Positions 17,482 to 26,814 of a stretch of DNA of 44,184 bases are shown piece after piece. Each line of letters begins with the position of its first letter. Within the stretch, counting starts at the first letter, position 1. The stretch is taken from positions 1 through 44,184 of the forward strand of contig JAOBWO010000237.1 in assembly GCA_025463415.1 (NCBI GenBank), read 5' to 3'. The position numbers and the translations under genes were made by a program. The DNA comes from Acidimicrobiales bacterium. Lineage in GTDB: Bacteria; Actinomycetota; Acidimicrobiia; Acidimicrobiales; Ilumatobacteraceae. The notes beneath the pieces were generated by a model. It worked only from the letters and a program-made list of their open reading frames with translations. It was not told the origin of the DNA and ran no database searches.

Positions 17482-19304
17482 TCGGAGTCGCCGACCTCGG
17501 CCACGAACGGGCCGGTTTCGTCGTAGTCCGCGTAGTACTCGGGGTGCTCGTCGGGGTGGGGGAAGTGGTCGAGGTCGCGCAGCCCGTCGGCCACGGCGGT
17601 GGCGCCGCCGACCCGGTCCATCCACGTGCGGAACGCCTCGCCGGCAGTGCGCTCGTCGTTGAACCGGCGGATCACGCGGGCGGCGGCGACCGGTGCGTTC
17701 TTGGCCGGCAGGCGCAGCGCCTTCTCACCGAAGTTGATCTGCTCCTGACCGACATAGCCGCCGAGCAGCATCTGGTAGCCAGGTGCCGACTTGCCGTGGG
17801 CCCGGCGCTCTGCGCCGAAGAAGCCGATGTCGGCGGTGTGGTGCTGGCCGCAGCTGTTGGTGCATCCGGAGATGTTGATCCGCACGCCGCCGACTTCGGC
17901 CAGCCCTTCGTCCTCCAGCTCCTGGCCGATGGCCTTGGCGAGGCCGCGCGACTGGGTGACGGCGATGTTGCAGGTGTCGGCACCGGGGCAGGCGACGACG
18001 TCGCGGGCCAGCTCGGCGCCGGGACGTGCCATGCCGATGGCCTCGAGCCGTTCGAACAGGATCGGCAGCTGGGCCTCGGTGAGGCCGCGGTAGACGACGT
18101 TCTGGCGGTTGCTCAAGCGCACGTCGGCGCCGAGCTCGCGTTGGATCGAGGCGAGCGCGCGGAACTGGTCGGCCGTGACGTCGCCGAGTGCCGCGTACGC
18201 GACTGCTGAGACGGAGCCGTTGGCCCGGCCGTAGACGACGCTGGTGGCGACCCACCGCTGATACGGATCGCGTGGGGTCAGCGAGACGTTGACGCCCTGA
18301 CCGACGGCGGTGGGAGCGACCGTCCCGGACACACCGGCCGGGCGGTCACCGGCCTTGAGCACTTCCTCGGGGATGCCGCCGGGCCACGTCGATGAGGCGG
18401 GCAGGGTGTGGCGGACCTTGATCACCCGGCGACGCACTTCGTCGATGCCGAGCTGATCCACGACCCACTTCATGCGGGCGCGCAGCTTGTTGTCGCGGTT
18501 GCCGGTCTGTTCGAAGACGCGCAGTGCGGCTTCGATCGTGGGCAGGAGGTCTTCGCGGGCGGTGAAGTCCTCGAGCGCGAGCGCTGGATGCGGCGTCGCA
18601 CCCAAGCCGCCGGCGATGTAGATGCGGAACCCTGCCTCGGTGCTGCCGTCGTCGAGCGTTCGAGTGACGGCGATGACGCCGACGTCGTTGAACATCGCCT
18701 GGCCGCAGTCGGTGGAGCAACCGGAGAAGTTGACCTTGAACTTGCGCGGCAGGCGCTGACCCAGCGGGTTGCGCACGAAGTGGCGGAACGTCGCCTCGGC
18801 CCAGGCCGTGACGTCGAGGTGCTCGTGCGGGCACGCGCCGGCGAGGTGGCAGGCCATCACGTTGCGGACGGTGTCGCCGCAGGCCTCGCGGCTGGTGAGC
18901 CCGACGGCGGCGATGTGGCGCATGAGCTCGGGCACCAGGGTCAGCTCGACGTAGTGGACCTGCACGTTCTGGCGGGTGGTGATGTGGCCCCAGCCGCGCG
19001 AGTAGGTGTCGGCGATGTGGCCCATCGTGTCGAGCTGCTCGGGTGTGATCGTGCCGGCAGGAAGCTTGATCCGGACCATCTGGTTGGTGCCGCCCTGGCG
19101 CTGGCCGTAGATGCCGTTGTTGAGGCGCATCACGCGGAACACGTCTTCGCTGATCTCGCCTGCGAGGTACTGCGCGATGGCGCGCTCGAAGCGCTCGATG
19201 TCGCGGCGCTGCTCTTCGTCCAGATCTCGTGGTGCTGCGACGACCGGTGTGATTCCCACGTTCTCGACCCCTTGGCTGCGAATGTCTACGAACGTGGTCA
19301 ACAT
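17469..19304 (-). CDS. Ferredoxin-type nitrite/sulfite reductase (siroheme/4Fe-4S)
   Basis: Duplicated NIR_SIR architecture: SRGWGHITTRQNVQVHYVEL, CSTDCGQA, and siroheme/Fe-S motif CPGADTCNIAVTQ ... INISGCTNSCGQHHTADIGFFG. An internal GTG start (MGITPVV) is possible. Confidence 0.92.
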   Translation of the reverse strand: MLTTFVDIRSQGVENVGITPVVAAPRDLDEEQRRDIERFERAIAQYLAGEISEDVFRVMRLNNGIYGQRQGGTNQMVRIKLPAGTITPEQLDTMGHIADTYSRGWGHITTRQNVQVHYVELTLVPELMRHIAAVGLTSREACGDTVRNVMACHLAGACPHEHLDVTAWAEATFRHFVRNPLGQRLPRKFKVNFSGCSTDCGQAMFNDVGVIAVTRTLDDGSTEAGFRIYIAGGLGATPHPALALEDFTAREDLLPTIEAALRVFEQTGNRDNKLRARMKWVVDQLGIDEVRRRVIKVRHTLPASSTWPGGIPEEVLKAGDRPAGVSGTVAPTAVGQGVNVSLTPRDPYQRWVATSVVYGRANGSVSAVAYAALGDVTADQFRALASIQRELGADVRLSNRQNVVYRGLTEAQLPILFERLEAIGMARPGAELARDVVACPGADTCNIAVTQSRGLAKAIGQELEDEGLAEVGGVRINISGCTNSCGQHHTADIGFFGAERRAHGKSAPGYQMLLGGYVGQEQINFGEKALRLPAKNAPVAAARVIRRFNDERTAGEAFRTWMDRVGGATAVADGLRDLDHFPHPDEHPEYYADYDETGPFVAEVGDSECAV

Positions 19305-19339
19305 TACCCCCGGAACGGCGGGAGCGCTACGGACTGGGG

Positions 19340-19615
19340 TCAGTCGCCCGGGTCCTGCCCGATTTCGCGCATCGCGTCACGGAGTGCCGTGCGCAGCCGG
19401 CGGACGTGGGCGGGCCCGAGATGGGCGACCAATCCCTGACCCGGGCTGCCGACTTCCTCGACCGTCAGCACGACGCGCGGCTCGGCGTCGTCGTAGTCGT
19501 CGCTGATCGCGACGGCCCACGAGAGCTGCGCCGCGTCGTCGGCTCCTTCGGGCAGATCTTCGGGGTTGAACGGGTAGTCGTCGATCGAGCGTCGCACCGC
19601 GTCATGCTCGCACAT
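19340..19615 (-). CDS. Hypothetical acidic protein (91 aa)
   Basis: Compact ORF MCEHDAVRRSIDDYPFNPEDLPEGADDAAQLSWAVAISDDYDDAEPRVVLTVEEVG...; fits the gap between neighbours. Confidence 0.55.
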   Translation of the reverse strand: MCEHDAVRRSIDDYPFNPEDLPEGADDAAQLSWAVAISDDYDDAEPRVVLTVEEVGSPGQGLVAHLGPAHVRRLRTALRDAMREIGQDPGD

Positions 19616-19671
19616 GGGCTCCTCGAGCCCGGGATGGTCGGGCGCCCGCGGACGGGTACGATCGAACTCCG

Positions 19672-22600
19672 ATGCCGACGTTGCCGACGGACCCGTCCGA
19701 CGACGCCAGCGGTGGGACGAGCGGCGCGGCGGCGGACGCGACGCCAGATCATGCGGCGGCGAGGCGGCGCATCGTGGTCGCCGCAGCGGCCCGCACCTGG
19801 GCCGCGCAGCTGGTCGACCTGGGTGGCCGCAACACGCTCCTGCACTACCGCGACCTCCGCGCCGGCACCCTCGATCTGACCTCGGCGGCCGCCCCCGCGC
19901 TGGACGCGCTGCTCGACGGTCGGTCGGTGCGGCTGTCGGCGCTGTTCCCCGGCGACCTCCTCGCCGAGGCAGCTCGGCGGGTGCGCACTGTCACGTCCAA
20001 GGCGCGCGAGAACTTCGAAGAGCGCGGCCTCAGCACGCTGTACGTGGCGACCGGGATGGCGACCTGGGCGGCCGAGACGGGCACGACGGCTCCCGCGGCG
20101 CCGGTGGTGCTGGCCGAAGTCACGCTCCGTCCGATCGGTGCGTCGGAGAACGACTTCGACGTCGCGATCACCGACGAGTGGGAGCCCAACCCGACCCTTC
20201 TGCACCTGTTAGCCACGCAGTTCCAGGTGCGCATCGACCCGGACGATCTGCTCGCCGCGGTCGAGGCGGCCGACGGTGATCTGGGCGCGGCCGGGACGGC
20301 GCTCGCCGCTGCGGCCGCGACGGTGCCCGGATTCGGTGTCGACCTTCGCACGGTGATCGGCAACTTCTCCTACGCCAAGCAACCGATGGTGCTCGATCTC
20401 GAGTCCGGCGTCGACGTGATGTGCGCCAGCACCGTCATCGCCGCGTTGGCGGGAGACGCGGCGGCGGTGGCTCAACTTCGATCGGCTATGCCGGCGGCGA
20501 CGCTCGACGAGCCGGACCGGATCACGCCGTCCGACGAGTTCGTGGTGATCGACGCCGATGCGTCGCAGCACTACGTGATCAACGCCGCCAGCCGCGGCGC
20601 CGACCTCGTCGTGCAGGGGCCGCCTGGAACCGGCAAGTCCCAGACCATCGCCAACCTGATCGCCTCGCTGGCGGCCGGTGGCAAGAGCGTGCTGTTCGTG
20701 GCCGAGAAGCGCGCCGCGATCGACGCCGTGGTCGATCGACTCGATCGAGCCGGCCTGCGCGACCTCGTCCTCGACCTCTACGGCGGAGGCGGGAGTCGGC
20801 GCACCATGGCGGCGGAGCTGCGCCGGGTGTACGACGCGTCGGCTGCTGTGCCGTCGGTCCGTCGCGATGTCGACGACGCACGTCTGGTCGACCGCCGCAG
20901 CCGCCTCAACGTTCACGCTGCAGCGATGCACGAGCCACGTGCGCCATGGCAGACCACTGTGTACGAGCTGCAGGCCGGCGTGCTGGCGGTTCCACCGGAA
21001 CTGCGGCTGCCCCTGCGCCTCGGTCCGGCGGAGACGGCCGGGCTGGATCGCACTGCGTTGGTCGCGCACGCCGATGCACTGGCCGACTGGCTGACCACGG
21101 GCGGACCAGCGGTCGAGACGGGCGTCAGCCCGTGGGCGTCAGCGGCGGCGACGATCACGGATCTGGCAACCGCCCAAGCGGCGCTCGGCACCGCCCGCCG
21201 GCTGGCCATGGAGTCGTTGCCGGCGCTGGCGATCTGGAGCGCGAGGGTGGCCGCCGAATGTGGGCTGCGACAGCCGCCCACCATCGCCGACTGGATCGGA
21301 ACGGTCGACCTGTTGCGGCACGTCGCCCTCGTCGACGAGCTGCACACGGACACGATCTGGCCACTCGACCTCGATGCGTTGTCCAGTGCGATGCAGCCCG
21401 CCGCACGGGGTGCGGTCGGCCGAGCGGCAGCGTCGATCTTCAACGGCGGATATCGCGCCGCGAAGACGCAGATCGTGGCCACGACCAAGCGTCCGGCGAC
21501 CCCGGCGGAGTTGCTGCGCACCGTCACCGCGGCGGCGGGTGTGCGACGCGCATGGATCGAAGCCAGTGTCGACGGCGGCTCACCGCGTCTGCCGGCCGGG
21601 TTCGTTGGCACCGTCGGGACGTTCGAGGCGACGGTCGCCCAACTGGGCGAGCTGGCGGGGCACGTGGGCGAGCGCGGACTGCTCGACGCGGATCTTCCCC
21701 GCGCCCAACGCAGAGTCGACGCGCTGCTGGCAGACACGGCGACGCTGTACCGGCTGCCGACGTTGCACGACCTGGTGACACGGCTCGATGCAGCAGGCCT
21801 CGGGCCGATCCGGCACGCGGTGGCCGCCAAGGGCCTCGACCCCACGGCCGCCCGACACGTGCTGGAGCACGCGTGGTGCGCGTCGGTGCTGGAGCAGATC
21901 TCCTTCGCAGATGCGCGGGTGGGAGCGTTCGACGGCACGACCCACGGGCGTGTGGTCGACGAGTTCGCCACCGCGGATCGCGCCCAAATCGCCAGTGGCG
22001 CCGCGAAGGTGCGGCGCGCCGTGGCCGAGCGACTGGTCAGCGCACGCAACGCGCAGCCGGCCCAGGACGCGCTCGTGGCGGCTGAGGTGCGCAAGAAGTC
22101 GCGCTACCGCACCCTGCGCGAGCTGACCCAGCAGGCGCCGGACGTGTTGCTGGCGCTCAAGCCGTGCTGGGCGATGAGCCCGCTCGCGGTGTCGCAACTG
22201 CTGGATGCCCGGCCGCTGTTCGACGTCGTCATCTTCGACGAGGCCAGCCAGGTGCCGCCGGCCGATGCCATCCCGGCGTTGATGCGCGGTCGTCAGGCGA
22301 TCGTGGCCGGTGACTCCAAGCAGCTGCCGCCCACTGCGTTCTTCGCGTCGGCGACCTCAGCCGACGATGGCGAGGTCGGTACGGACAGCGACGCAGCGGT
22401 CGAGGACGGGCCGGGCAACCTGACCGTCGGCACCGAATCCGTGCTGGACGCGATGGCCATTGTGGTGACCGCTGGATCGACCACCTTGCGCTGGCACTAT
22501 CGCAGCCGCGACGAACGCCTCATCGCGTTCTCCAACGCGCAGCGCTCGCTGTACGACTGGCAGATGGTCACCTTCCCCGGCACCTCCGCTGCCGGTGATG

Positions 22601-23832
22601 CCATCCGCCACGTGCACGTGCCCTGGCGCGGCCCGCAGGACCCGGCGGGAGGTTCGACCGACAGCGCAGCCGACGAGGTGCGTCGGGTCGTCGAGTTGAT
22701 GGCCGAGCACGCCCACGCCCACCCCGAGCGGAGCCTGGGCGTGATCGCGATGGGCATCCAGCACTCGGAGCGGATCAACGATGCCCTGCGCGCCGCCCGC
22801 CAGAGCGATGGTGTGCTCGACGAGTTCTGCGCGACCCGTCACCCGGCCGAGCCGCTGTTCGTGAAGAACCTCGAACGCGTCCAGGGCGACGAGCGCGACT
22901 CGATCATCCTCACGGTGGGCTACGGCAAGAACGCCGCGGGCGCGATGGTGTACCGCTTCGGGCCGATCAACCAAGCCGGTGGCGAGCGTCGGCTGAACGT
23001 GGCCATCACCCGGTCGAGGTCGCAGATGACCGTCGTCTCGTCGTTCCTGCCGAGTGACCTGGATCCGGCGAAGCTGAACAGCGAGGGCGCGCAGATGCTC
23101 GGTCGCTACCTCGCCTACGCGGCGTCCGGCGGTACCGACCTCGGCTCCGCCGGCCACCAGCATCCACCGTTGGACGCGTTCCAGACGGACGTGCGCGACC
23201 GGCTCGCCGCCGCGGGCATCGAGATCGTGGCGCAGCTGGGCGTGTCCGGGTTCTGCCTCGACTTCGCCGCCGCGCATCCCCAACGTCACGGCGAGTGGGT
23301 GCTCGCGACCGAGACCGACGGCGGCACCTATCGAGCCGGCGCGACGGCTCGCGAGCGCGATCGGTTGCGCAAGGAGCACCTCGTCCGCCTCGGCTGGGTC
23401 GTGAGCCGGATCTGGTCCACCGATTGGTTCCGCGACCCTGATGCCGAGGTCGCCAAGATCATCGCGACGTGGCAATCGGCGTGTGTGATCGCCGACGCGC
23501 GTCACGCCGCAGGGGTCAGCCGCGCTGTGCCGGCGTGGGCGCCACCGGTCGCCGGCACCGTCTCACCACCGCCGGCACCGATCACGACGCCGGTGCCGAA
23601 GGCTGCACGAACCCGGCCCCGTCCAGTCATCGAGGGCGGCGCGCCCATCGCCGACTACACGGACGCGCAGCTGTCGACGATCGTCGCGTGGGTCGCATCC
23701 GACGACGTGCTTCGCACGGACACCGAACTGCGCGAGGTGGTTGCCGACGAGATGGGCTACTCGCGCATCGGCTCGCGCATCCGCCAGCGCGTCGACGATG
23801 CAATCGCCGCGCACCGACGACCGCACGCTTGA
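19672..23832 (+). CDS. DUF4011 / SF1 (Upf1-like) helicase / Vsr-like (MTES_1575) endonuclease fusion; candidate anti-phage defence protein
   Basis: N-terminal TWAAQLVDLGGRNTLLHY (DUF4011-like); Walker A VQGPPGTGKSQTIANLIA; DVVIFDEASQVPPADAIPALMRGRQAIVAGDSKQLPPTAFF; NLERVQGDERDSIILTVGYG; RRLNVAITRSRSQMTVVSSF; nuclease-like IEIVAQLGVSGFCLDFAAAHP...ATETDGGTYRAGATARERDRLRKEHLVRLGWVVSRIWSTDWF; C-terminal DUF3320-like segment. Confidence 0.88.
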   Translation: MPTLPTDPSDDASGGTSGAAADATPDHAAARRRIVVAAAARTWAAQLVDLGGRNTLLHYRDLRAGTLDLTSAAAPALDALLDGRSVRLSALFPGDLLAEAARRVRTVTSKARENFEERGLSTLYVATGMATWAAETGTTAPAAPVVLAEVTLRPIGASENDFDVAITDEWEPNPTLLHLLATQFQVRIDPDDLLAAVEAADGDLGAAGTALAAAAATVPGFGVDLRTVIGNFSYAKQPMVLDLESGVDVMCASTVIAALAGDAAAVAQLRSAMPAATLDEPDRITPSDEFVVIDADASQHYVINAASRGADLVVQGPPGTGKSQTIANLIASLAAGGKSVLFVAEKRAAIDAVVDRLDRAGLRDLVLDLYGGGGSRRTMAAELRRVYDASAAVPSVRRDVDDARLVDRRSRLNVHAAAMHEPRAPWQTTVYELQAGVLAVPPELRLPLRLGPAETAGLDRTALVAHADALADWLTTGGPAVETGVSPWASAAATITDLATAQAALGTARRLAMESLPALAIWSARVAAECGLRQPPTIADWIGTVDLLRHVALVDELHTDTIWPLDLDALSSAMQPAARGAVGRAAASIFNGGYRAAKTQIVATTKRPATPAELLRTVTAAAGVRRAWIEASVDGGSPRLPAGFVGTVGTFEATVAQLGELAGHVGERGLLDADLPRAQRRVDALLADTATLYRLPTLHDLVTRLDAAGLGPIRHAVAAKGLDPTAARHVLEHAWCASVLEQISFADARVGAFDGTTHGRVVDEFATADRAQIASGAAKVRRAVAERLVSARNAQPAQDALVAAEVRKKSRYRTLRELTQQAPDVLLALKPCWAMSPLAVSQLLDARPLFDVVIFDEASQVPPADAIPALMRGRQAIVAGDSKQLPPTAFFASATSADDGEVGTDSDAAVEDGPGNLTVGTESVLDAMAIVVTAGSTTLRWHYRSRDERLIAFSNAQRSLYDWQMVTFPGTSAAGDAIRHVHVPWRGPQDPAGGSTDSAADEVRRVVELMAEHAHAHPERSLGVIAMGIQHSERINDALRAARQSDGVLDEFCATRHPAEPLFVKNLERVQGDERDSIILTVGYGKNAAGAMVYRFGPINQAGGERRLNVAITRSRSQMTVVSSFLPSDLDPAKLNSEGAQMLGRYLAYAASGGTDLGSAGHQHPPLDAFQTDVRDRLAAAGIEIVAQLGVSGFCLDFAAAHPQRHGEWVLATETDGGTYRAGATARERDRLRKEHLVRLGWVVSRIWSTDWFRDPDAEVAKIIATWQSACVIADARHAAGVSRAVPAWAPPVAGTVSPPPAPITTPVPKAARTRPRPVIEGGAPIADYTDAQLSTIVAWVASDDVLRTDTELREVVADEMGYSRIGSRIRQRVDDAIAAHRRPHA

Positions 23833-23855
23833 GGCAGCGCCACTAGCGTGGCGAG

Positions 23856-24326
23856 ATGAGCACCCGCCCGTTGGAGATGTCGCGCACGTTCCCCGTCAAC
23901 GTCGAGGACGCCTACGACGCGGTGCTGACAACGCCGCTCACCGACCTGTTCAGCCGCCACTACGGGGTGATCGCGCGCATCAAGGCGGTCGAGGATCAAG
24001 AGGGCGAATGGGGGCGCGCCGCCGGGCAGACGCGCACGATCCGTCTCGCCGATCGGGGCACGATGCGCGAGACGCTCACCGTGATCGAGCGTCCGCAACG
24101 GTTCGGCTACACGATCAGCGACGTCACCGGCGCGATGAAGGCCCTCATCGCGACCGCCGACGGGACGTGGCGGTTCGAGCCTGCCGGCACAGGTGCGCGG
24201 GTCACGTGGCGCTGGGACGTGACACCGACCAACGTCGGGCGGCTCGCGATGCCCCTGTTCTCTCGACTGTGGCTCGGCTACGCCCGGCAGGCGATGGACC
24301 GGATCGAGCAGATCCTCGTCCCCTGA
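23856..24326 (+). CDS. SRPBCC family protein
   Basis: MSTRPLEMSRTFPVNVEDAYDAVLTTPLTDLF...GTWRFEPAGTGARVTWRWDVTPTN; 156 aa START/Bet v1-like pattern. Confidence 0.75.
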   Translation: MSTRPLEMSRTFPVNVEDAYDAVLTTPLTDLFSRHYGVIARIKAVEDQEGEWGRAAGQTRTIRLADRGTMRETLTVIERPQRFGYTISDVTGAMKALIATADGTWRFEPAGTGARVTWRWDVTPTNVGRLAMPLFSRLWLGYARQAMDRIEQILVP

Positions 24327-24330
24327 CGGG

Positions 24331-24714
24331 TCAGCGGACGTCGGTGACGAGCACCCGTTCCGGGGTGAACGAGATGAGCAACCGGCGGTCGTTCGGGCCG
24401 TCGAACGCGCGGAAGTCGGCGCCGTAGCGGACCGCGATGCGGTCGGCGGCTGCGTAGTCGGCGTCCTCGATCAGGTCCGCGCGGCCGCGGATCTCGACGT
24501 AGTAGTCGACCGACTTCGGGTGGAAGATCAGGATCGACGAGCGGCCGTCGGCGGCGAGGTTCTTCGTCTTCTTGCGGCGCGCCGTGGCCGAGATCAGGAT
24601 CCGCTCGCCCTCGACGGCGTACCAGACCGCCGTCATCTCCGGTCCGCCGGCACCGAGGGTGGCAAGGGTGGCGATGGTGTTCGTCAGGATCTCCGGGTCG
24701 ATGGTGTCCAGCAT
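24331..24714 (-). CDS. PPOX-class pyridoxamine 5'-phosphate oxidase-like / F420-dependent protein
   Basis: MLDTIDPEILTNTIATLATLGAGGPEMTAVWYAVEGERILISATARRKKTKNLAADGRSSILIFHPKSVDYYVEIRGRADLIED; 127 aa, typical PPOX pattern. Confidence 0.82.
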   Translation of the reverse strand: MLDTIDPEILTNTIATLATLGAGGPEMTAVWYAVEGERILISATARRKKTKNLAADGRSSILIFHPKSVDYYVEIRGRADLIEDADYAAADRIAVRYGADFRAFDGPNDRRLLISFTPERVLVTDVR

Positions 24715-24767
24715 GGGTGGCCCTTTCAGAGGGTGGTGGTGAGGGTGGTGGTGAGTTCGGTGGTGGC

Positions 24768-25499
24768 TCAGACCACGTACGGGCTGCCGCCGCTGCCAGG
24801 TGTGCCGCCGACGATGCGTCGCCGACCGACGAGCGCGACGACCAAGCAGATGACTGCTGCAAACAGCCCGAACGCGCCGAGGAGGATGAACGCAATCGCA
24901 GCACCGATGGCTGCGGTGCCGGGCGAGACGATGAAGTCGTATCGATCGCCCGACTCGGACTGGCAGACCACGCGGACCGAGCCCTCCGCTGCGAAGAACT
25001 CGCCCACCGACGCCACGTCGCCGATCGTGGTCGACGAGCCCTGGTTGCGCCCCGAGAACGCCGTCGTGGAGCCGTCGGCGAACGTGACCTGGCAATTCGT
25101 CGACGCGACGATGTCGTCGCGCACGTCCGAGCTGCTGGAATCGATGATCGCGTAGACGCTGTAGGTCTGCGACTTGGGCGCCGAGAACTCGGCGACCTTC
25201 GAGCTGCCGTTGACCTCGGCGCGTGCGACGGCGTTGACGACGGTGTCGTCGTTGATGTTGACGATCTCGACGATGCCGTGCACGAGCGAGTACACGCTGG
25301 CTCCGAAGACCACGATGGCCAGGACCAGCCAGACCTTGCGCACGCCGCGCCGCTTCGGCTCGCCGCTCGGCGCCCACGGACCGGGGCCGCTGCCGCCCGA
25401 CACGCCGAGCGCGGCGAAGTCGATCGGAGTGCTGCCGCGCGGCGGACTGAACGGCGTGCCGTACCCCTGCGGCGGCGGTGGCGGCATCGGCTGGCCCAT
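24768..25499 (-). CDS. Membrane protein with Pro-rich N-terminus
   Basis: MGQPMPPPPPQGYGTPFSPP..., TM KVWLVLAIVVFGASVYSLVHGIVEIV, extracytoplasmic domain with two Cys, C-terminal TM hairpin. Confidence 0.65.
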   Translation of the reverse strand: MGQPMPPPPPQGYGTPFSPPRGSTPIDFAALGVSGGSGPGPWAPSGEPKRRGVRKVWLVLAIVVFGASVYSLVHGIVEIVNINDDTVVNAVARAEVNGSSKVAEFSAPKSQTYSVYAIIDSSSSDVRDDIVASTNCQVTFADGSTTAFSGRNQGSSTTIGDVASVGEFFAAEGSVRVVCQSESGDRYDFIVSPGTAAIGAAIAFILLGAFGLFAAVICLVVALVGRRRIVGGTPGSGGSPYVV

Positions 25500-25567
25500 G
25501 TGCGCAAACCGTAGCCGGGGCCGGGTCGTGTAGCCTCCAGTGTCCCCGAAACGAAGGAATCCGTTCC

Positions 25568-25885
25568 ATGGCCATCCCCGCCAAGCTCACACCGCTCCAG
25601 GAAATGGAGGCGCGCCGCAACGCGCCGAAGCCGGACAAGTCCAACCGTGTGATCTCCGAAGCCGAGAAGACCACGCGCAAGGACCGCGTCGCGAAGGCCA
25701 AGGACGCCCTCGCCCGGTCGGTCGGCACCAAGGGCGAGCACGTCGCTCCGGCCCGCAGCGCGCTGAAGATCTACCTGCAGAAGCTCAACGATCCCAAGCA
25801 GCCCGACGATGCACACTTCGAGGCGCTCATCGAGGCACCGTTCAAGGCGCCGCCGAAGAAGAAGACCAACGACCGCCGCTTCTGA
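25568..25885 (+). CDS. Small Lys-rich hypothetical protein (105 aa)
   Basis: ATG preceded by gaaggaat; MAIPAKLTPLQEMEARRNAPKPDKSNRVISEAEKTTRKDRVAKAKDALARS.... Confidence 0.6.
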   Translation: MAIPAKLTPLQEMEARRNAPKPDKSNRVISEAEKTTRKDRVAKAKDALARSVGTKGEHVAPARSALKIYLQKLNDPKQPDDAHFEALIEAPFKAPPKKKTNDRRF

Positions 25886-25918
25886 GTCGCCCGCCTGACG
25901 TGCCGGTGGCGGCCGGCG

Positions 25919-26722
25919 TCAGCCGTCGCGCTCGGGAAGGCGCAGAGGCAGGCGCCCGAGATGGGCGCCGGCATCGGCCAGGATCAGCTGACCGGTGATG
26001 CACCGGGCCAGATCGCTAGCCAGCACGACGCACAGCCGCCCGAGCTCGTCGGGCTCGCACACCCGCTGCAACGGCGTGGACCGTGAGATCTCGTCGAACT
26101 GCTCCTGCCCGATCACCGCGGCCACGTCGGCCGTGTAGGTGGTGCCCGGCGCGACCGCGTTGACACGGATGCCCAGCGGCCCGAGCTCCACCGCCAACGT
26201 GGTCGTGAGGTGCACGATCGCGGCCTTCGCAGCGCCATAGCTCGCCAGCCCGAGCGCGGCACGAGTCGCCTCGCCGGACGCGACGTTGATGATCACGCCA
26301 CCTGGACCCTGACGCTCGAAGAGCGCGGCCTCGGCCCGGCAGCAGCGATACGTGGCGTGCAGGTTCTGTTCGATCACGGCCCATGCATCGTCGAGCGGCG
26401 TGTCCAGGAACGCGCGGGCCTTCCTGCCGGCCATCATTCCGACGTTGTTGACGGCGACGTCCAGTCGGCCGAGCTCGGTGACGATGCGCGCGAACATGTC
26501 GTCGAGCGCATCGTCGGAGCGAACGTCGGCTGCGAAGGCGACCGCGTTCCCCCCGTCGGCGCAGATCCGGGTCGCCGTCTCGGTCGCGCGGACCGGGTCG
26601 ATGTCGTTCACCGCCACCGAGGCGTCGGCCCGAGCGAACCAGGTGGCGATCTCGCGGCCGATTCCTGCGCCCGCCCCGGTGACGAGCACGACGGTGCCGG
26701 GCATGGTGATCTCGATCGTCAC
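25919..26722 (-). CDS. Short-chain dehydrogenase/reductase (SDR)
   Basis: VVLVTGAGAGIGREIA (TGxxxGxG), NNVG, SYGAAKAAIVHLTTTLAVELGPLGIRVNAVAPG (YxxxK). Start GTG 26720-26722 or ATG 26702-26704. Confidence 0.9.
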   Translation of the reverse strand: MTIEITMPGTVVLVTGAGAGIGREIATWFARADASVAVNDIDPVRATETATRICADGGNAVAFAADVRSDDALDDMFARIVTELGRLDVAVNNVGMMAGRKARAFLDTPLDDAWAVIEQNLHATYRCCRAEAALFERQGPGGVIINVASGEATRAALGLASYGAAKAAIVHLTTTLAVELGPLGIRVNAVAPGTTYTADVAAVIGQEQFDEISRSTPLQRVCEPDELGRLCVVLASDLARCITGQLILADAGAHLGRLPLRLPERDG

Positions 26723-26814
26723 GGGGCGCCTCGTGCTGGTTAGTGTTCGGCCGTCGAACGGGTCGTTCGAAGCGTAGATCGATGATGTCGTTGGCCACCG
26801 GGTCAGGGGAGGCG

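Noticed and set aside
23838-23853. Hairpin cgccac-tagc-gtggcg between the helicase and SRPBCC genes as a terminator or riboregulator
   Set aside because: Only a 6-bp stem in GC-rich DNA, and it overlaps a better explanation (TAGCGT -10-like box 6 nt before the ATG).
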